The notes: generated by a model not told the origin, from the letters alone. 64,000 nucleotides of DNA from Selenomonas sp. TAMA-11512 (GCF_037076525.1 NZ_AP029018.1:930001-994000); one strand, 5' to 3'. Positions 49,203 to 59,938 are shown, numbered from the stretch's first letter. A program made the numbers and translations.

Positions 49203-49838
49203 ATGAAGGTCATCGTGGGATTGGGAAATCCGGGCGCCGAATACGCTAAGACAAAGCATAATGTGGGCTTTATGCTCGTCGACGCGATGGCGGATCGTCT
49301 CGGTGTTGACGGCTGGAAGGAGTGGAAGCAGGCACTCGTTTGCGAGGCGCGCATCGGTACGGAGAAAGTGCTCCTCGTCAAGCCGCTGACCTATATGAAT
49401 GAAAGCGGACGAGCCGTAGGACCGATCCTTTCATGGTACAAGCTGGAAGCTGAGGAGCTTATCGTCGCTTACGATGACATGGATATCCCTTGCGGAACGG
49501 TGCGCATCCGCCGCAAGGGAAGCGCGGGCGGACACAACGGCATAAAGTCCATTCTCGCTCATTTGGGGAGCGAGGATTTTTCCCGTGTGCGCATCGGCAT
49601 CGGCCGACCGCTTACCGGTCAGACGGTTGTCCGGCACGTCTTGTCTCCTTTTGCGCCGGAAGATGTACCGCGGGTCAAGGTGGCGGTCGACTGCCTCCTT
49701 CCCGCCGTGGAGTGCATCGTGACGGAGGGTATTGATATGGCGATGAATCGGTACAACCCGCGCAAGGAAAAGAAGAAAAAGGAATTGCCGTCTCCGCCTG
49801 CGGCTGAGTTGAAAGCGGAAGAGGAAGAGCATGCGTAA
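49203..49838 (+). CDS. pth: Peptidyl-tRNA hydrolase
   Basis: 211 residues. MKVIVGLGNPGAEYAKTKHN VGFM (catalytic His in TKHN), LVKPLTYMNESG, AYDDMDIPCGTVRIRRKGSA GGHNGIKSI and the FSRVRIGIGRP region are the family landmarks. It releases peptides from peptidyl-tRNA. The C-terminus extends about 25 residues beyond the usual end with a Lys/Pro/Glu-rich tail (KEKKKKELPSPPAAELKAEE EEHA). ATG 49203 follows CAGGAGGCATGG. Its end overlaps the radical SAM gene by 8 bases. Confidence 0.95.
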   Translation: MKVIVGLGNPGAEYAKTKHNVGFMLVDAMADRLGVDGWKEWKQALVCEARIGTEKVLLVKPLTYMNESGRAVGPILSWYKLEAEELIVAYDDMDIPCGTVRIRRKGSAGGHNGIKSILAHLGSEDFSRVRIGIGRPLTGQTVVRHVLSPFAPEDVPRVKVAVDCLLPAVECIVTEGIDMAMNRYNPRKEKKKKELPSPPAAELKAEEEEHA

Positions 49839-51147
49839 AAAGGCAGCACGAGGACAACAGAAGAAGGATAGAAGAGGTGCGAGAAGAGAAGAGGTGGAAA
49901 TCCTCTATGAGGAGGAGATTACGGCGCTCTACGCGGATGCGGACGGCAATATCTATGACGCCCCCGGGATCGAAGGGCTCGGCCGCTCAGGCAGAGATAC
50001 AATGCCTCTCGAGGTGCGCGACCTAATCCCCCTGCCGGCGTCTGCGGACCTGATGTTCCTGCCGGAGAGGCAGGCTGTGGGACGCGATGGAGACGGCAAT
50101 CTCTGCCGCCTTCCGGGACGCGCGGTGTCGGCGCTTTTGCCGGCGGGCTATACGAGGCTTGCGCTTCCCGCCTTCCTTTCGGAGGATGAGGCGAATCCGC
50201 TGCCTCTATACGGCTATACTGCCGTTGTTCTCTATCGCGGGGAGCTCCACGCCGCCGCCCTCTACACGGATGAAAACACGAAGTGGGATCCCGCGAACTA
50301 CAACACGCACAGTCTGAAAAAACTCGTTGCCCGCGTCAGAAAGGACCTCCCGAACAACCGCATCGTCGAGCAGGTGGCGGGATGCTCGCTCGAATGGCAC
50401 TGTCTGACGGCGCAAAACCTTTTCTATCGTCGATGGGAGGCGGGTATCCCCGTATCGCCCGCCTGCAACGCGAACTGTCTCGGCTGCATCTCCCTGCAGC
50501 CCGCGGAGTGCTGTCCGTCCCCGCAGGAGCGCATCACATTCCGTCCGACCGTAAAGGAAGTCGTCGATGTCGGACTCTACCATTTGCAGTCGGCGCCGGA
50601 TGCCATCATCAGCTTCGGTCAGGGCTGCGAAGGCGAGCCGTCGCTCGCCGCGGACACGATTGCCGCTGCCATTCGGGAGATGCGTGAGGTCACCGACAAG
50701 GGGCAGATCAACATCAACTCCAACGCGGGCTGGACGGAGGGCATCAAGAAGATCGTCGACGCGGGATTGGACTCCATCCGAGTCAGCATCATCAGCGCGA
50801 GAGACGATAGCTACGATGCCTATTACAGGGCAAGCTATCACATGGACGACGTCAAAGCGTCCATCCGCTATGCGCTCGAGCATGGGGTATATGTATCCCT
50901 GAACCTTCTCTTCTTCCCGGGATTCAATGACCGAGAGGAGGAGTACAAGGCTTGGTGTGACTTTTTTACCGATTTGCCCGTGCAGATGATACAGATTCGG
51001 AATCTCAATATTGATCCCGATGTCTTTCTGGAAACCATGCCGCCGCAGCAGGGGCAAGCCCTTGGCGCGAGGACGTTTCTCGAGAAGCTGCACGCGGCGT
51101 TTCCGCAGCTTGTGATCGGCAGCTTCAGCCACTTTGTGGAGAGCTGA
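49831..51147 (+). CDS. Radical SAM protein of unknown function
   Basis: 438 residues. C212, C216 and C219 (ACNANCLGCISL) form the CxxxCxxC iron-sulphur motif. ISFGQGCEGEPSLAADTI and QININSNAGWTEGIKKIVDA GLDSIRVSI are the Gly-rich SAM-binding and following strands. The first ~190 residues form a separate part with a basic start (RKKAARGQQKKDRRGARREE) and a beta-rich segment that is not recognised. It overlaps pth. The substrate is unknown. Such proteins with an N-terminal extension are typical of Negativicutes genomes. Confidence 0.88.
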   Translation: MRKKAARGQQKKDRRGARREEVEILYEEEITALYADADGNIYDAPGIEGLGRSGRDTMPLEVRDLIPLPASADLMFLPERQAVGRDGDGNLCRLPGRAVSALLPAGYTRLALPAFLSEDEANPLPLYGYTAVVLYRGELHAAALYTDENTKWDPANYNTHSLKKLVARVRKDLPNNRIVEQVAGCSLEWHCLTAQNLFYRRWEAGIPVSPACNANCLGCISLQPAECCPSPQERITFRPTVKEVVDVGLYHLQSAPDAIISFGQGCEGEPSLAADTIAAAIREMREVTDKGQININSNAGWTEGIKKIVDAGLDSIRVSIISARDDSYDAYYRASYHMDDVKASIRYALEHGVYVSLNLLFFPGFNDREEEYKAWCDFFTDLPVQMIQIRNLNIDPDVFLETMPPQQGQALGARTFLEKLHAAFPQLVIGSFSHFVES

Positions 51148-51190
51148 ATATAATGCATACGCGAGCATCCGAATGTATAGTATAATAGTA

Positions 51191-51219
51191 TTGAATTTTT
51201 TGAAAAAAAAGGATATAAT
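51191..51219 (+). promoter_or_regulatory. Probable promoter of cheR
   Basis: TTGAAT (51191-51196), a 17-base A/T-rich spacer and TATAAT (51214-51219). About 75 bases of leader precede cheR. Confidence 0.75.
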
Positions 51220-51295
51220 GGCTATGCGTTGTATCAAGTGTATGAGAAATTTCGATTAAGTATAGCTGTAATTCGTGTACAGGAGGAATATGGGC

Positions 51296-52084
51296 ATGAT
51301 GGACGATAGAGATTGGGCATCCTTTAAGCAGAAACTGAAAGCAAAGACGGAGATCGATCTTGACCTCTATAAAGAGGCGCAGATGAAGCGCCGCGTTGAG
51401 GGTTATGTCAGAAAAAAAGGCTTTGACTCCTCAGCGCAGTACTTTGACAGCATTGTAAACAGCAAGGCGGATTTTGACGCTTTTATTGAGCATTTAACGA
51501 TCAATGTGTCAGAGTTTTTCCGCAACTCGGATAAGTTCCTGCAGCTTGAAAAGGAAGTTATTCCATACCTTCTGGAAAGGTCTCCGAAGCTCAATATATG
51601 GAGCGCCGGCTGCTCCATCGGCGCGGAGCCGTATTCCCTGGCGATGATTTTGAAGGAAGTCACGCCCGGGAAGCAGCATCGCATCTTAGCTACGGATCTC
51701 GATATCGAAATTCTTGCCAAGGCGAAGCGCGGCGTCTATCTGCCGAATGAGATCCAAAGCATGACAAAGGAGCGTGTCGTCCGCTACTTCACGCAGAACA
51801 CGGACGGCACCTATGCCGTGCAGAATGAGATTAAGCGGCTCATTGAGTTCAAGCGGCATAATCTTTTAAAGGATCGCTTTGAAAGCGGATTTGATCTGAT
51901 TCTCTGCCGCAACGTGGTCATCTACTTCACGGAAGAGGCGAAGTTCGATCTCTATACGAATTTCTTCAAGGCGCTGAAGCCGGGCGGAATTTTGTTTGTC
52001 GGCGGAACGGAATCGGTCATCAATTGCCGTCAGATCGGATATACGACATATAAGCCCTTCTTCTATCAGCGACCTTTGGAATAA
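51296..52084 (+). CDS. cheR: CheR-type protein glutamate methyltransferase
   Basis: 262 residues. The N-terminal helical domain has VSEFFRNSDKFLQLEKEVIP. The SAM pocket has IWSAGCSIGAEPYSLAMILK, ILATDLDIEILAKAKRGVYL and FDLILCRNVVIYFTEEAK. It methylates glutamates on chemoreceptors. It stands outside a chemotaxis operon, with a PaaK-like gene directly downstream. ATG 51296 is favoured because AGGAGG lies 9 bases away (only 3 bases from ATG 51290). All motifs are intact. Confidence 0.93.
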   Translation: MMDDRDWASFKQKLKAKTEIDLDLYKEAQMKRRVEGYVRKKGFDSSAQYFDSIVNSKADFDAFIEHLTINVSEFFRNSDKFLQLEKEVIPYLLERSPKLNIWSAGCSIGAEPYSLAMILKEVTPGKQHRILATDLDIEILAKAKRGVYLPNEIQSMTKERVVRYFTQNTDGTYAVQNEIKRLIEFKRHNLLKDRFESGFDLILCRNVVIYFTEEAKFDLYTNFFKALKPGGILFVGGTESVINCRQIGYTTYKPFFYQRPLE

Positions 52085-52121
52085 GAGGCATGCAGGTACG
52101 ATTGGAGAAGGTGAACAGCGA

Positions 52122-53084
52122 ATGACGGGCAATTCCGCAGTCGATAGGGCTGCGCTTGAGGCTTTGCAGCTGGAGCGACTGCAAAAGAGCGTGCGCTGGG
52201 CGAAGGATAAGTCAGCGTTCTATCAGGATCGGCTGTCGGCGATTTCTCCGGATGATATAGGGACGCTAAAGGATATAGAAAACATTCCCTTTACGACGAT
52301 GGCGGATATCGCCGAGACATCGCCGTTTGATTTTCTGACCATGCCGATGAGCGGCCTGCTTCGCATTACGCAGTACGCACATGCAGAATCGATCACCGGA
52401 ATGTATTCCGCGGCGGATGTGGCGAATCATGTGGAGACGGTGCTGCGGTCACTCAAGGCGGCAGGCGTGAATCGAGCCTCTGTCGTCGGTATTTCGGGTG
52501 ATATGTCGGACAGCATTCTGCTCGATTTTCAATATGCGTCGGAGATGCTTGGCGCTTTGACAATTCCGCTTGGAGAAAATCTGCGAAACGGCATCGAGCT
52601 CATTGAGCTTGCCGGCGCGGATATACTGATCGCGAGACAGGCCTGTATCACGCGGCTCATTGCTGAGGCGCAGACGCAGGGGAAGGAGCCCTCCGAGCTG
52701 ACGCTGCGGAAGGTGTTCTGTGTGAACGAGGCCGTTCATAACCCGATGAAGAGAGACATCGCGGATCGCCTGCAGGTGCGGGTGTATGATATGTTTCATT
52801 CTGCGGCTCTCGGCACGGCCGGCATCGTCTGTCCCTGCGAAGCGGACACGGGTGCGCATGTGCAGGAGGATATGTGCATCGCGGAGGTTGTGGAGTTTGA
52901 CGGGGAGAGAGCGATTACAGAGCCGGGATGCATGGGCGAGCTCATCGTAACATCTCTTGTCGCTGAAGCGATGCCTATCCTGCGATATCGTACGGGACAG
53001 GCGGTCATGCGGCTGATGGAAGAATGTTCTTGCGGCTCAAAGATGATGCGCATAGCGTCATCGCATGAAATACGGAAAACATGA
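52122..53084 (+). CDS. PaaK-like adenylate-forming protein, degenerate
   Basis: 320 residues, against about 430 for phenylacetate-CoA ligases. The general fold is recognisable: LQKSVRWAKDKSAFYQDRLS, IPFTTMADI, DSILLDFQYASEMLGALTIP LGENLRNGIELIELAGADIL, then PILRYRTGQAV. However, the P-loop that should read SSGTTG is LLRITQYAHAESITGMY, the YG-x-x-E motif has become YDMFHSAAL, and the C-terminal domain with the catalytic lysine is absent. It is probably unable to make acyl-adenylates and may have become a binding or regulatory protein. GAGAAGGTGAAC precedes ATG 52122. Confidence 0.8.
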   Translation: MTGNSAVDRAALEALQLERLQKSVRWAKDKSAFYQDRLSAISPDDIGTLKDIENIPFTTMADIAETSPFDFLTMPMSGLLRITQYAHAESITGMYSAADVANHVETVLRSLKAAGVNRASVVGISGDMSDSILLDFQYASEMLGALTIPLGENLRNGIELIELAGADILIARQACITRLIAEAQTQGKEPSELTLRKVFCVNEAVHNPMKRDIADRLQVRVYDMFHSAALGTAGIVCPCEADTGAHVQEDMCIAEVVEFDGERAITEPGCMGELIVTSLVAEAMPILRYRTGQAVMRLMEECSCGSKMMRIASSHEIRKT

Positions 53085-53112
53085 TATATCGTTGATGGCA
53101 GATGCAGATGTG

Positions 53113-53160
53113 AAGACCGGAAGATCGTGCGGTGCACGGGCTCTTGGTCTTTATTTTTAT
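53113..53160 (+). terminator. Terminator after the PaaK-like gene
   Basis: AAGACC...GGTCTT encloses an inner CGTGC-GGT-GCACG stem and is followed by TATTTTTATT. It separates cheR/PaaK-like from the pheS operon. Confidence 0.7.
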
Positions 53161-53229
53161 TGAAACACGGAAAGCGGGCTTTTTTCTTTAGTCACAATAT
53201 GATATACTTTTTTGGATAATATAATTTAG

Positions 53230-54270
<1,041 letters not shown>

Positions 54271-54288
54271 ACGATATAGGAGAGGTAT

Positions 54289-56721
54289 ATGCAAACATCA
54301 ATCAAGTGGCTAAAGGATTATATAGATTTTGACCTGTCGGCGGATGAGCTTGCGGATCTCTATACGATGGCCGGCGTGCCTGTCGAGAATATCGTGCGGC
54401 AGGATGAGGGCTTTGAAAAGGTCATCACGGGCCGCGTTGAAGAGATCGCTCCGAATCCGAACTCCGATCATCTGCAGATCTGCCAAATGAATGTCGGCGA
54501 GGCGGAGCTCATCACAATACAGACGGGCGCTGCAAACGTAAGGCAGGGGGACATCGTCCCTGTGGCGATGGTCGGTGCGCATCTCCCGAACGGTGTAAAG
54601 ATCTCCAAGGGAAAGATGCGCGGCGTCGTTTCGAACGGCATGCTTTGCTCCGCCGGGGAGCTGATGCTTCCGCTCGAAGGACTGCCTGAGGAGCAGCAGA
54701 ACGGTATCTTGATTCTGCCTCCGGACACACCGGTCGGTGTGCCTGCCGCCGAGGTGTTCGGTCTTGATGATGCCGTGCTCGAGTTTGAGCTGACGGCGAA
54801 CCGCGCGGACTGCTTCAGCGTATGGGGACTCGTACGGGAGGCTGCCGTCCTCACGGGCAGCACGCCGCATTTTCCGGAAATCACGGTCAACGAGGACGAT
54901 CCGGCGAAGGCGGCGGATATGGTTTCGATTGCCATTGAGGATGCAAAGCTTTGCCATCGCTTCTCGGCACGCGTCATCAGGAATGTAAAGATTGCGCCGT
55001 CGCCGGCATGGATGCAGAACCGTCTTGCCGCGGCGGGGATTCGTGCCATCAACAACGTCGTCGATGTGACGAACTTCGTCATGGTCGAGCTTGGTCAGCC
55101 GATGCACGCGTATGACTATGACCGGGTCGCCGGGCACAGGCTTACCGCGCGTCCGGCAATCGCGGGCGAGGAGCTGCATACGCTCGACGATACCTCGCGC
55201 AAGGCAAGGGGCGGTGAGATTGTCATCGCCGACGCCGAGAAGGCGGCGGGCTTGGGCGGTGTCATGGGCGGCTTCGAGACGGAAGTCACGGACGCGACGA
55301 CCACGATTGTCTTGGAGGCCGCTTCCTTTGACGGCGCGTCGATTCGCCGCGCGAGCCGCGGCATCGGTCTGCACTCGGAGGCGTCGGGACGCTTCGAGCG
55401 CGGCATTGACCGCACAGAGACCGTGCGCGCACTCAATCGCGCGGTGCAGCTGCTGCAGGATATGGGCGCGTGTACCGTCACACAGGGCGTTGTCGACGTC
55501 TATCCCGCGCCTGCCGAGCCGCGTAAGGTATCCTTTACGACGGAGGCGATCAACAGCCGCCTCGGCACGGAGATTGCGGATGCCAGGATGGAGAGCATCC
55601 TGACCTCCTTGGGATTCCGGATTGAGAAGAAGGACGATGGCCGCTATGAGGCGGATGTACCGTCGTGGCGCAGCGATGTGACGATTATGGATGATCTCTC
55701 CGAGGAAGTCGCCCGCATATACGGCTTTGACAACATACCGTCGACGCTGCCGCGCGGCGATGCCATGCAGGGCATACAGTCGGAGAAAGCCAATCTCGTG
55801 GATGCGATTCACCTTATCCTGCAGGGAATGGGCATGATGGAGACGGTTTCCTTTGCATTTACGCATCCTTCGATGTTTGACAAGCTGCAGATGCCGGCGG
55901 ACAGCCCTCTTCGTCAGGCGGTACCCATCATGAATCCGCTGACGGATGAGTATCCCCTCCTGCGCACGACGCTTCTGACCAGCATACTGGAGAACGCGGC
56001 GCGCAATTTCTCGAGAAAGAATGACAATCTCCATCTCTTTGAGATTGCCAATGTATTCACGCCGAAGGCGCTTCCCGTCACGGAGCAGCCCGTGGAGACG
56101 ACGATGCTTGCGGGGCTTCTCACGGGCCGCCGCCATGGCGCGAGTTGGAACCAGATCCGAGACGGTGTGGACTTCTATGACGCAAAGGGGATTGTCGAGG
56201 AGCTGCTCCGTGTCCTGCGCATCAAGAAGTACACGGTGGAGGCGGGAGAGCACTATGCGATGCACCCCGGCAAAACGGCGCTCTTCAAGAAGGGCCGCGA
56301 GGTGATTGCGACCGTCGGTGAGCTGCATCCGGCGGTTTCGGACGCGATGCGTTTCACCCAGCCGGTCTATGTCTTCGAGATGTCCGTCGAGACACTCAAG
56401 AAGTATCAGAGCGTTCTCTTCAAGTCCGAGTCGCTGCCCAAGTATCCGGCGATCAGCCGCGATCTGGCCTTGATCGTTGACAAAGACGCAGTCGCGGCGG
56501 ATATTCTGCGTGCGATTGAGAAGAAGGGCGGCAAGGACTTCCGCAAGGTGGAGCTCTTCGACGTTTACGAGGGCAAGCAAGTCGCTGAAAACAAGAAGAG
56601 TATGGCAATCCGCATCGATTTCCAGTCCGCGGATCGTACGCTGACGGATGAAGAGGTGGATGCCGTCGTTGCAGATATTGTCAAGGCACTGCAGTCGTTA
56701 GGTGCAGAGCTGCGCGCTTGA
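54289..56721 (+). CDS. pheT: Phenylalanyl-tRNA synthetase beta subunit
   Basis: 810 residues. The N-terminal EMAP/tRNA-binding domain is at about 40-150 (KVITGRVEEIAPNPNSDHLQ). B3/B4 editing (about 215-385), B5 (about 400-470) and the core follow, ending with the FDX-ACB anticodon-binding domain at about 715-810 (SLPKYPAISRDLALIVDKDA, DRTLTDEEVDAVVADIVKAL). Full length with all usual domains. AGGAGAGGTATATG is the start context. Confidence 0.97.
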   Translation: MQTSIKWLKDYIDFDLSADELADLYTMAGVPVENIVRQDEGFEKVITGRVEEIAPNPNSDHLQICQMNVGEAELITIQTGAANVRQGDIVPVAMVGAHLPNGVKISKGKMRGVVSNGMLCSAGELMLPLEGLPEEQQNGILILPPDTPVGVPAAEVFGLDDAVLEFELTANRADCFSVWGLVREAAVLTGSTPHFPEITVNEDDPAKAADMVSIAIEDAKLCHRFSARVIRNVKIAPSPAWMQNRLAAAGIRAINNVVDVTNFVMVELGQPMHAYDYDRVAGHRLTARPAIAGEELHTLDDTSRKARGGEIVIADAEKAAGLGGVMGGFETEVTDATTTIVLEAASFDGASIRRASRGIGLHSEASGRFERGIDRTETVRALNRAVQLLQDMGACTVTQGVVDVYPAPAEPRKVSFTTEAINSRLGTEIADARMESILTSLGFRIEKKDDGRYEADVPSWRSDVTIMDDLSEEVARIYGFDNIPSTLPRGDAMQGIQSEKANLVDAIHLILQGMGMMETVSFAFTHPSMFDKLQMPADSPLRQAVPIMNPLTDEYPLLRTTLLTSILENAARNFSRKNDNLHLFEIANVFTPKALPVTEQPVETTMLAGLLTGRRHGASWNQIRDGVDFYDAKGIVEELLRVLRIKKYTVEAGEHYAMHPGKTALFKKGREVIATVGELHPAVSDAMRFTQPVYVFEMSVETLKKYQSVLFKSESLPKYPAISRDLALIVDKDAVAADILRAIEKKGGKDFRKVELFDVYEGKQVAENKKSMAIRIDFQSADRTLTDEEVDAVVADIVKALQSLGAELRA

Positions 56722-56733
56722 GGCGGTGACGAG

Positions 56734-57018
56734 ATGTCCGAGGAGAGGAAAGCCAAGGAAAAGAAGCAGCATAAGGTCGTCGTCGAGGTCTTCGGCGAAA
56801 TCTATCCTTTGAAGAGCGAGCAGCCGCCCGAATATGTCGAGGCGGTGGCGAGACTTGTCGATGATACGATCAAGGGCGTGGCGAAGACGGCGCGCGTCCT
56901 GGGCGGACACAAGATCGTGACGCTTGCCGCGATGCAGATTGCCGATGAGTACATGATGCTCAAAAAGGATTATGATGAGCTCGTCGCCCTCATTGAGGGC
57001 GATAAAAAGGATGCATAA
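56734..57018 (+). CDS. zapA: Cell division protein ZapA
   Basis: 94 residues. KVVVEVFGEIYPLKSEQPPE YVEAVARLVDDTIKGVAKT is the ZapA globular head, followed by VTLAAMQIADEYMMLKKDYD ELV, the coiled-coil tail. It stabilises FtsZ filaments at mid-cell. It is the third gene after pheS-pheT (12 bases), an arrangement common in Firmicutes and Negativicutes, and is followed by a terminator. Confidence 0.92.
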   Translation: MSEERKAKEKKQHKVVVEVFGEIYPLKSEQPPEYVEAVARLVDDTIKGVAKTARVLGGHKIVTLAAMQIADEYMMLKKDYDELVALIEGDKKDA

Positions 57019-57027
57019 AACACATAC

Positions 57028-57061
57028 AAATGCGGAGCGGCTGCGGCTGCTCCGCATTTCT
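57028..57061 (+). terminator. Terminator of pheST-zapA
   Basis: AAATGCGGAGC-(10-base loop)-GCTCCGCATTT, an 11-bp perfect stem, followed by a short C-T stretch. Confidence 0.8.
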
Positions 57062-57124
57062 GCGTATGCGGGGACGGCGGCGCCGGAAGAAAGCGTCAAG
57101 AAAGCGTCTCCGCGTAAAAAAGAT

Positions 57125-57282
57125 TTGCATAAGGGAGAAGTCTGTGCTATAATGCTTAGCGGTGTTCATAGTTCACACGCTGTCGGATGGCTGTCCTGTG
57201 CCCCGTGCTTGCTTGCTGCGAGCTGTCAGGGTGGCGCAGCCCGAAGATGATGGCGGAGGTAAAAAACAGGAGGTAAAACACT
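57125..57282 (+). promoter_or_regulatory. rpsB promoter and ~125-base leader
   Basis: TTGCAT (57125-57130), a 17-base spacer and TATAAT (57148-57153). The leader to ATG 57283 is GC-rich and contains several complementary stretches (GGCTGTCC with GGGTGGCGCAGCC), so it can fold. S2 often controls rpsB-tsf from the leader. GGAGGTAAAACACT is the ribosome site. Confidence 0.75.
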
Positions 57283-57990
57283 ATGGCAGTCGTATCCATG
57301 AAACAGCTTTTAGAAGCCGGTGTCCACTTCGGACATCAAACGCGTCGCTGGAATCCGAAGATGGCGAAGTACATCTTCACGGAGCGCAACGGTATCTACA
57401 TCATCGATCTCCAGAAGACCGTCAAGAAGATTGACGAGGCTTACAGCTTCCTTCGCAGCGTCGCGGAAGAGGGCAAGTCGGTTCTCTTCGTCGGCACGAA
57501 GAAGCAGGCACAGGAGGCCGTTAAGGAAGAGGCAGGCAAGGCAGGCCAGTTCTTTGTCAATGAGCGTTGGCTCGGCGGCATGCTCACGAACTTCCAGACG
57601 ATTCAGCGCCGTATCCGTCGCCTGAAGGAGCTTGAGGCTATGGAAGCCGACGGCACGTTTGAGGTTCTCACGAAGAAGGAAGTTCTTCAGCTCCGTCATG
57701 AGATGGAGAGACTTGAGAAGTTCCTGGGCGGCATCAAGGAGATGAACCGTCTTCCGGGCGCGCTTTTCGTCGTTGATCCGCGCAAGGAGAAGATTGCCGT
57801 TGCTGAAGCGCGCAAGCTTCATATTCCTATCGTCGCAATCGTTGACACGAATTGTGACCCGGATGAGGTGGATTACGTCATCCCCGGTAACGATGATGCG
57901 ATTCGCGCAGTCCGTCTCCTGACAGCTGCAATGGCGGATGCCGTTGTAGAAGGCCGTCAGGGCGAGGGCGACGTTGCCGCCGCTGAATAA
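57283..57990 (+). CDS. rpsB: 30S ribosomal protein S2
   Basis: 235 residues. [40 protein letters not shown] and [20 protein letters not shown] are the S2 signature. [27 protein letters not shown] is near the end. It joins the 30S head-platform interface late in assembly. First gene of the rpsB-tsf-pyrH-frr cluster, with its own promoter and a terminator behind it. Confidence 0.98.
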   Translation: MAVVSMKQLLEAGVHFGHQTRRWNPKMAKYIFTERNGIYIIDLQKTVKKIDEAYSFLRSVAEEGKSVLFVGTKKQAQEAVKEEAGKAGQFFVNERWLGGMLTNFQTIQRRIRRLKELEAMEADGTFEVLTKKEVLQLRHEMERLEKFLGGIKEMNRLPGALFVVDPRKEKIAVAEARKLHIPIVAIVDTNCDPDEVDYVIPGNDDAIRAVRLLTAAMADAVVEGRQGEGDVAAAE

Positions 57991-58004
57991 ATTTTAGCCA
58001 CCAT

Positions 58005-58040
58005 GCGGGGGTGAGGGCATCTTCCCTTGCCTCCGTTTTT
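58005..58040 (+). terminator. Hairpin terminator between rpsB and tsf
   Basis: CGGGGGTGAGGG-CATCTT-CCCTTGCCTCCG has two stem segments and is followed by TTTTT. A partial terminator here would lower tsf relative to rpsB. Confidence 0.7.
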
Positions 58041-58165
58041 CTATGAAACATGAAGAGTCAAGGGGAACGGTGCGGTTTTACAGAAAGACGCATAAACATC
58101 GTGAAACGGATGCCTATGCGTGTGGTTTTGCAGAGATGCAGTAAAGAGAAAACAGGAGGGCATAT

Positions 58166-59041
58166 ATGGCACAGATTACAGCCGCTATGGTCAAGGAGCT
58201 CCGTGAGATTACCGGCGCAGGCATGATGGACTGCAAGAAAGCGCTTGCCGAAACGGACGGCGACAAGGAGAAGGCAATCGATTATCTTCGTGAGAAGGGA
58301 ATCGCCAAGGCGGAGAAGAAAGCCGGCCGCATTGCCGCCGAGGGCGCTGTCGCGGCATACGTTTCCGCGGACGGAAAGACGGCTGCACTTGCGGAAATCA
58401 ACAGCGAGACGGATTTCGTCGCGCAGAATGAAAACTTTAAGAGCCTGACGGCAAAGATTGTCAAGCATATCGCGGAAGTCGCGCCTGCCGATATGGATGC
58501 GCTCAATGACAGCCTTCTGGACGGCAAGAAGGTCAGCGAGGTCATCACGGAGGCGGTTGCAAGCATCGGCGAGAAGATCGATATCCGCCGCTTTGAGCGT
58601 TACAGCGTTGCGGACGGCCGCATGGCAAGCTACATTCACATGGGCGGCAAGATCGGCGTTATCGTTGAGCTCTCCGGCGGTTCGGAGGAGCTCGGCAAGG
58701 ATATCGCCATGCAGATCGCCGCGGCGGCGCCTACCTCGGTCGATCGCTCGGGCGTTACCGAGGAAGAGCTTGCGCATGAGCGTGAGATCCTCCGTGCACA
58801 GGCGCTTGAGGAAGGCAAGCCGGAGAAGATCGTCGACAAGATGGTCGAGGGCCGCATGAACAAGTACTATCAGGAGAAGTGCCTTGTAGAGCAGACGTTT
58901 GTCAAGGATCCTGATAAGACGATTCAGGACGTTCTTGCGGGCGATGAGGTTCACAGGTTTGCACGCTTCCAGCTCGGTGAAGGCATCGAGAAGAAGGAAG
59001 AGGACTTTGCAGCGGAAGTGGCCGCACAGATCAAGGGATAA
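58166..59041 (+). CDS. tsf: Elongation factor Ts
   Basis: 291 residues. [38 protein letters not shown] (UBA-like N-terminus), [20 protein letters not shown] (EF-Tu contact) and a dimerisation domain. A coiled-coil segment, [21 protein letters not shown], is near the end. It catalyses nucleotide exchange on EF-Tu. Follows rpsB by 175 bases, which hold the terminator and the AACAGGAGG site. Confidence 0.98.
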   Translation: MAQITAAMVKELREITGAGMMDCKKALAETDGDKEKAIDYLREKGIAKAEKKAGRIAAEGAVAAYVSADGKTAALAEINSETDFVAQNENFKSLTAKIVKHIAEVAPADMDALNDSLLDGKKVSEVITEAVASIGEKIDIRRFERYSVADGRMASYIHMGGKIGVIVELSGGSEELGKDIAMQIAAAAPTSVDRSGVTEEELAHEREILRAQALEEGKPEKIVDKMVEGRMNKYYQEKCLVEQTFVKDPDKTIQDVLAGDEVHRFARFQLGEGIEKKEEDFAAEVAAQIKG

Positions 59042-59044
59042 AGG

Positions 59045-59088
59045 AAAAGCAGCTGCGTATTATTATTATAGTATGCAGCTGCTTTTTT
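59045..59088 (+). terminator. Terminator after tsf
   Basis: GCAGCTGC-GTA...TAT-GCAGCTGC is an 8-bp stem extended by A-T pairs with an AT-rich loop, followed by TTTTTT. It ends the rpsB-tsf unit. Confidence 0.88.
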
Positions 59089-59204
59089 AGAGAAATGCAG
59101 GAAAAACGGGCTTTTCGTCGAAACGAGAAACGGGAGTATATTTCGTGCCTTTTGTGCAGGCGAAAATCGATGGTTGCTCTACCTTGGAGCAGGGAGGTAT
59201 AATT

Positions 59205-59924
59205 TTGGAAACAACGAGGTTTAAACGAGTCGTTCTGAAGTTGAGTGGGGAATCTCTTGCCGGCAATCAGGGCTTTGGTATTGACCTCCCTACGGTCGAT
59301 GAAATTGCCGCGCAGATTCGCGAGATTCGAAACCGCGGAATTGATGTCGCCGTTGTTGTCGGCGGCGGCAATATTTGGCGCGGTCTGGCAGGCTCGACAA
59401 AGGGCATGGACCGTGCGCAGGCGGATTACATGGGCATGCTGGCGACGGTTATGAATTCCTTGGCGCTGCAGAGCTCCTTGGAAAACGTCGATGTCGATAC
59501 ACGCGTGCAAAGTGCGATCGAGATGCGTCAGATTGCGGAGCCCTATATCCGCCGCAAGGCGATTCGCCATCTGGAAAAGGGGCGTGTCGTTATCCTGGCT
59601 GCCGGTACAGGCAATCCCTACTTTTCCACGGATACGACAGCCGCGCTTCGCGCTGCGGAGATTGAGGCGGACGTCATCCTCATGGCGAAAAAGGGCGTCG
59701 ACGGCGTCTATGACTCGGATCCGGCGAAGAATCCCGATGCCAAGAGATTTGATCGCCTGAGCTATATCGAGGTGCTGCAAAAGGGCCTCGCGGTCATGGA
59801 TTCGACGGCAACAAGCCTGTGTATGGACAACAAGATTCCGATTATCGTATTCAATATAGATCATCATGAGAACATTCTAAAAGTTGCTATGGGCGAAGAT
59901 ATCGGCACGATAGTGGCGTCTTGA
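59205..59924 (+). CDS. pyrH: UMP kinase
   Basis: 239 residues from TTG 59205, chosen because AGGGAGG lies 7 bases upstream and it gives the normal length. The GTG at 59145 would add 20 non-conserved residues. [52 protein letters not shown] and [20 protein letters not shown] are the family motifs. It phosphorylates UMP and is feedback-inhibited by UTP. Overlaps the frr region. Confidence 0.95.
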   Translation: METTRFKRVVLKLSGESLAGNQGFGIDLPTVDEIAAQIREIRNRGIDVAVVVGGGNIWRGLAGSTKGMDRAQADYMGMLATVMNSLALQSSLENVDVDTRVQSAIEMRQIAEPYIRRKAIRHLEKGRVVILAAGTGNPYFSTDTTAALRAAEIEADVILMAKKGVDGVYDSDPAKNPDAKRFDRLSYIEVLQKGLAVMDSTATSLCMDNKIPIIVFNIDHHENILKVAMGEDIGTIVAS

Positions 59925-59938
59925 TTTTGGAGGTACCG

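Noticed and set aside
51218-51259. Small CxxC peptide (MAMRCIKCMRNFD) before cheR
   Set aside because: Its ATG overlaps the -10 box and the predicted transcript starts inside it.
54310-56580. 756-codon minus-strand frame opposite pheT
   Set aside because: The plus strand holds the complete beta subunit, and the minus frame contains no recognisable domain.
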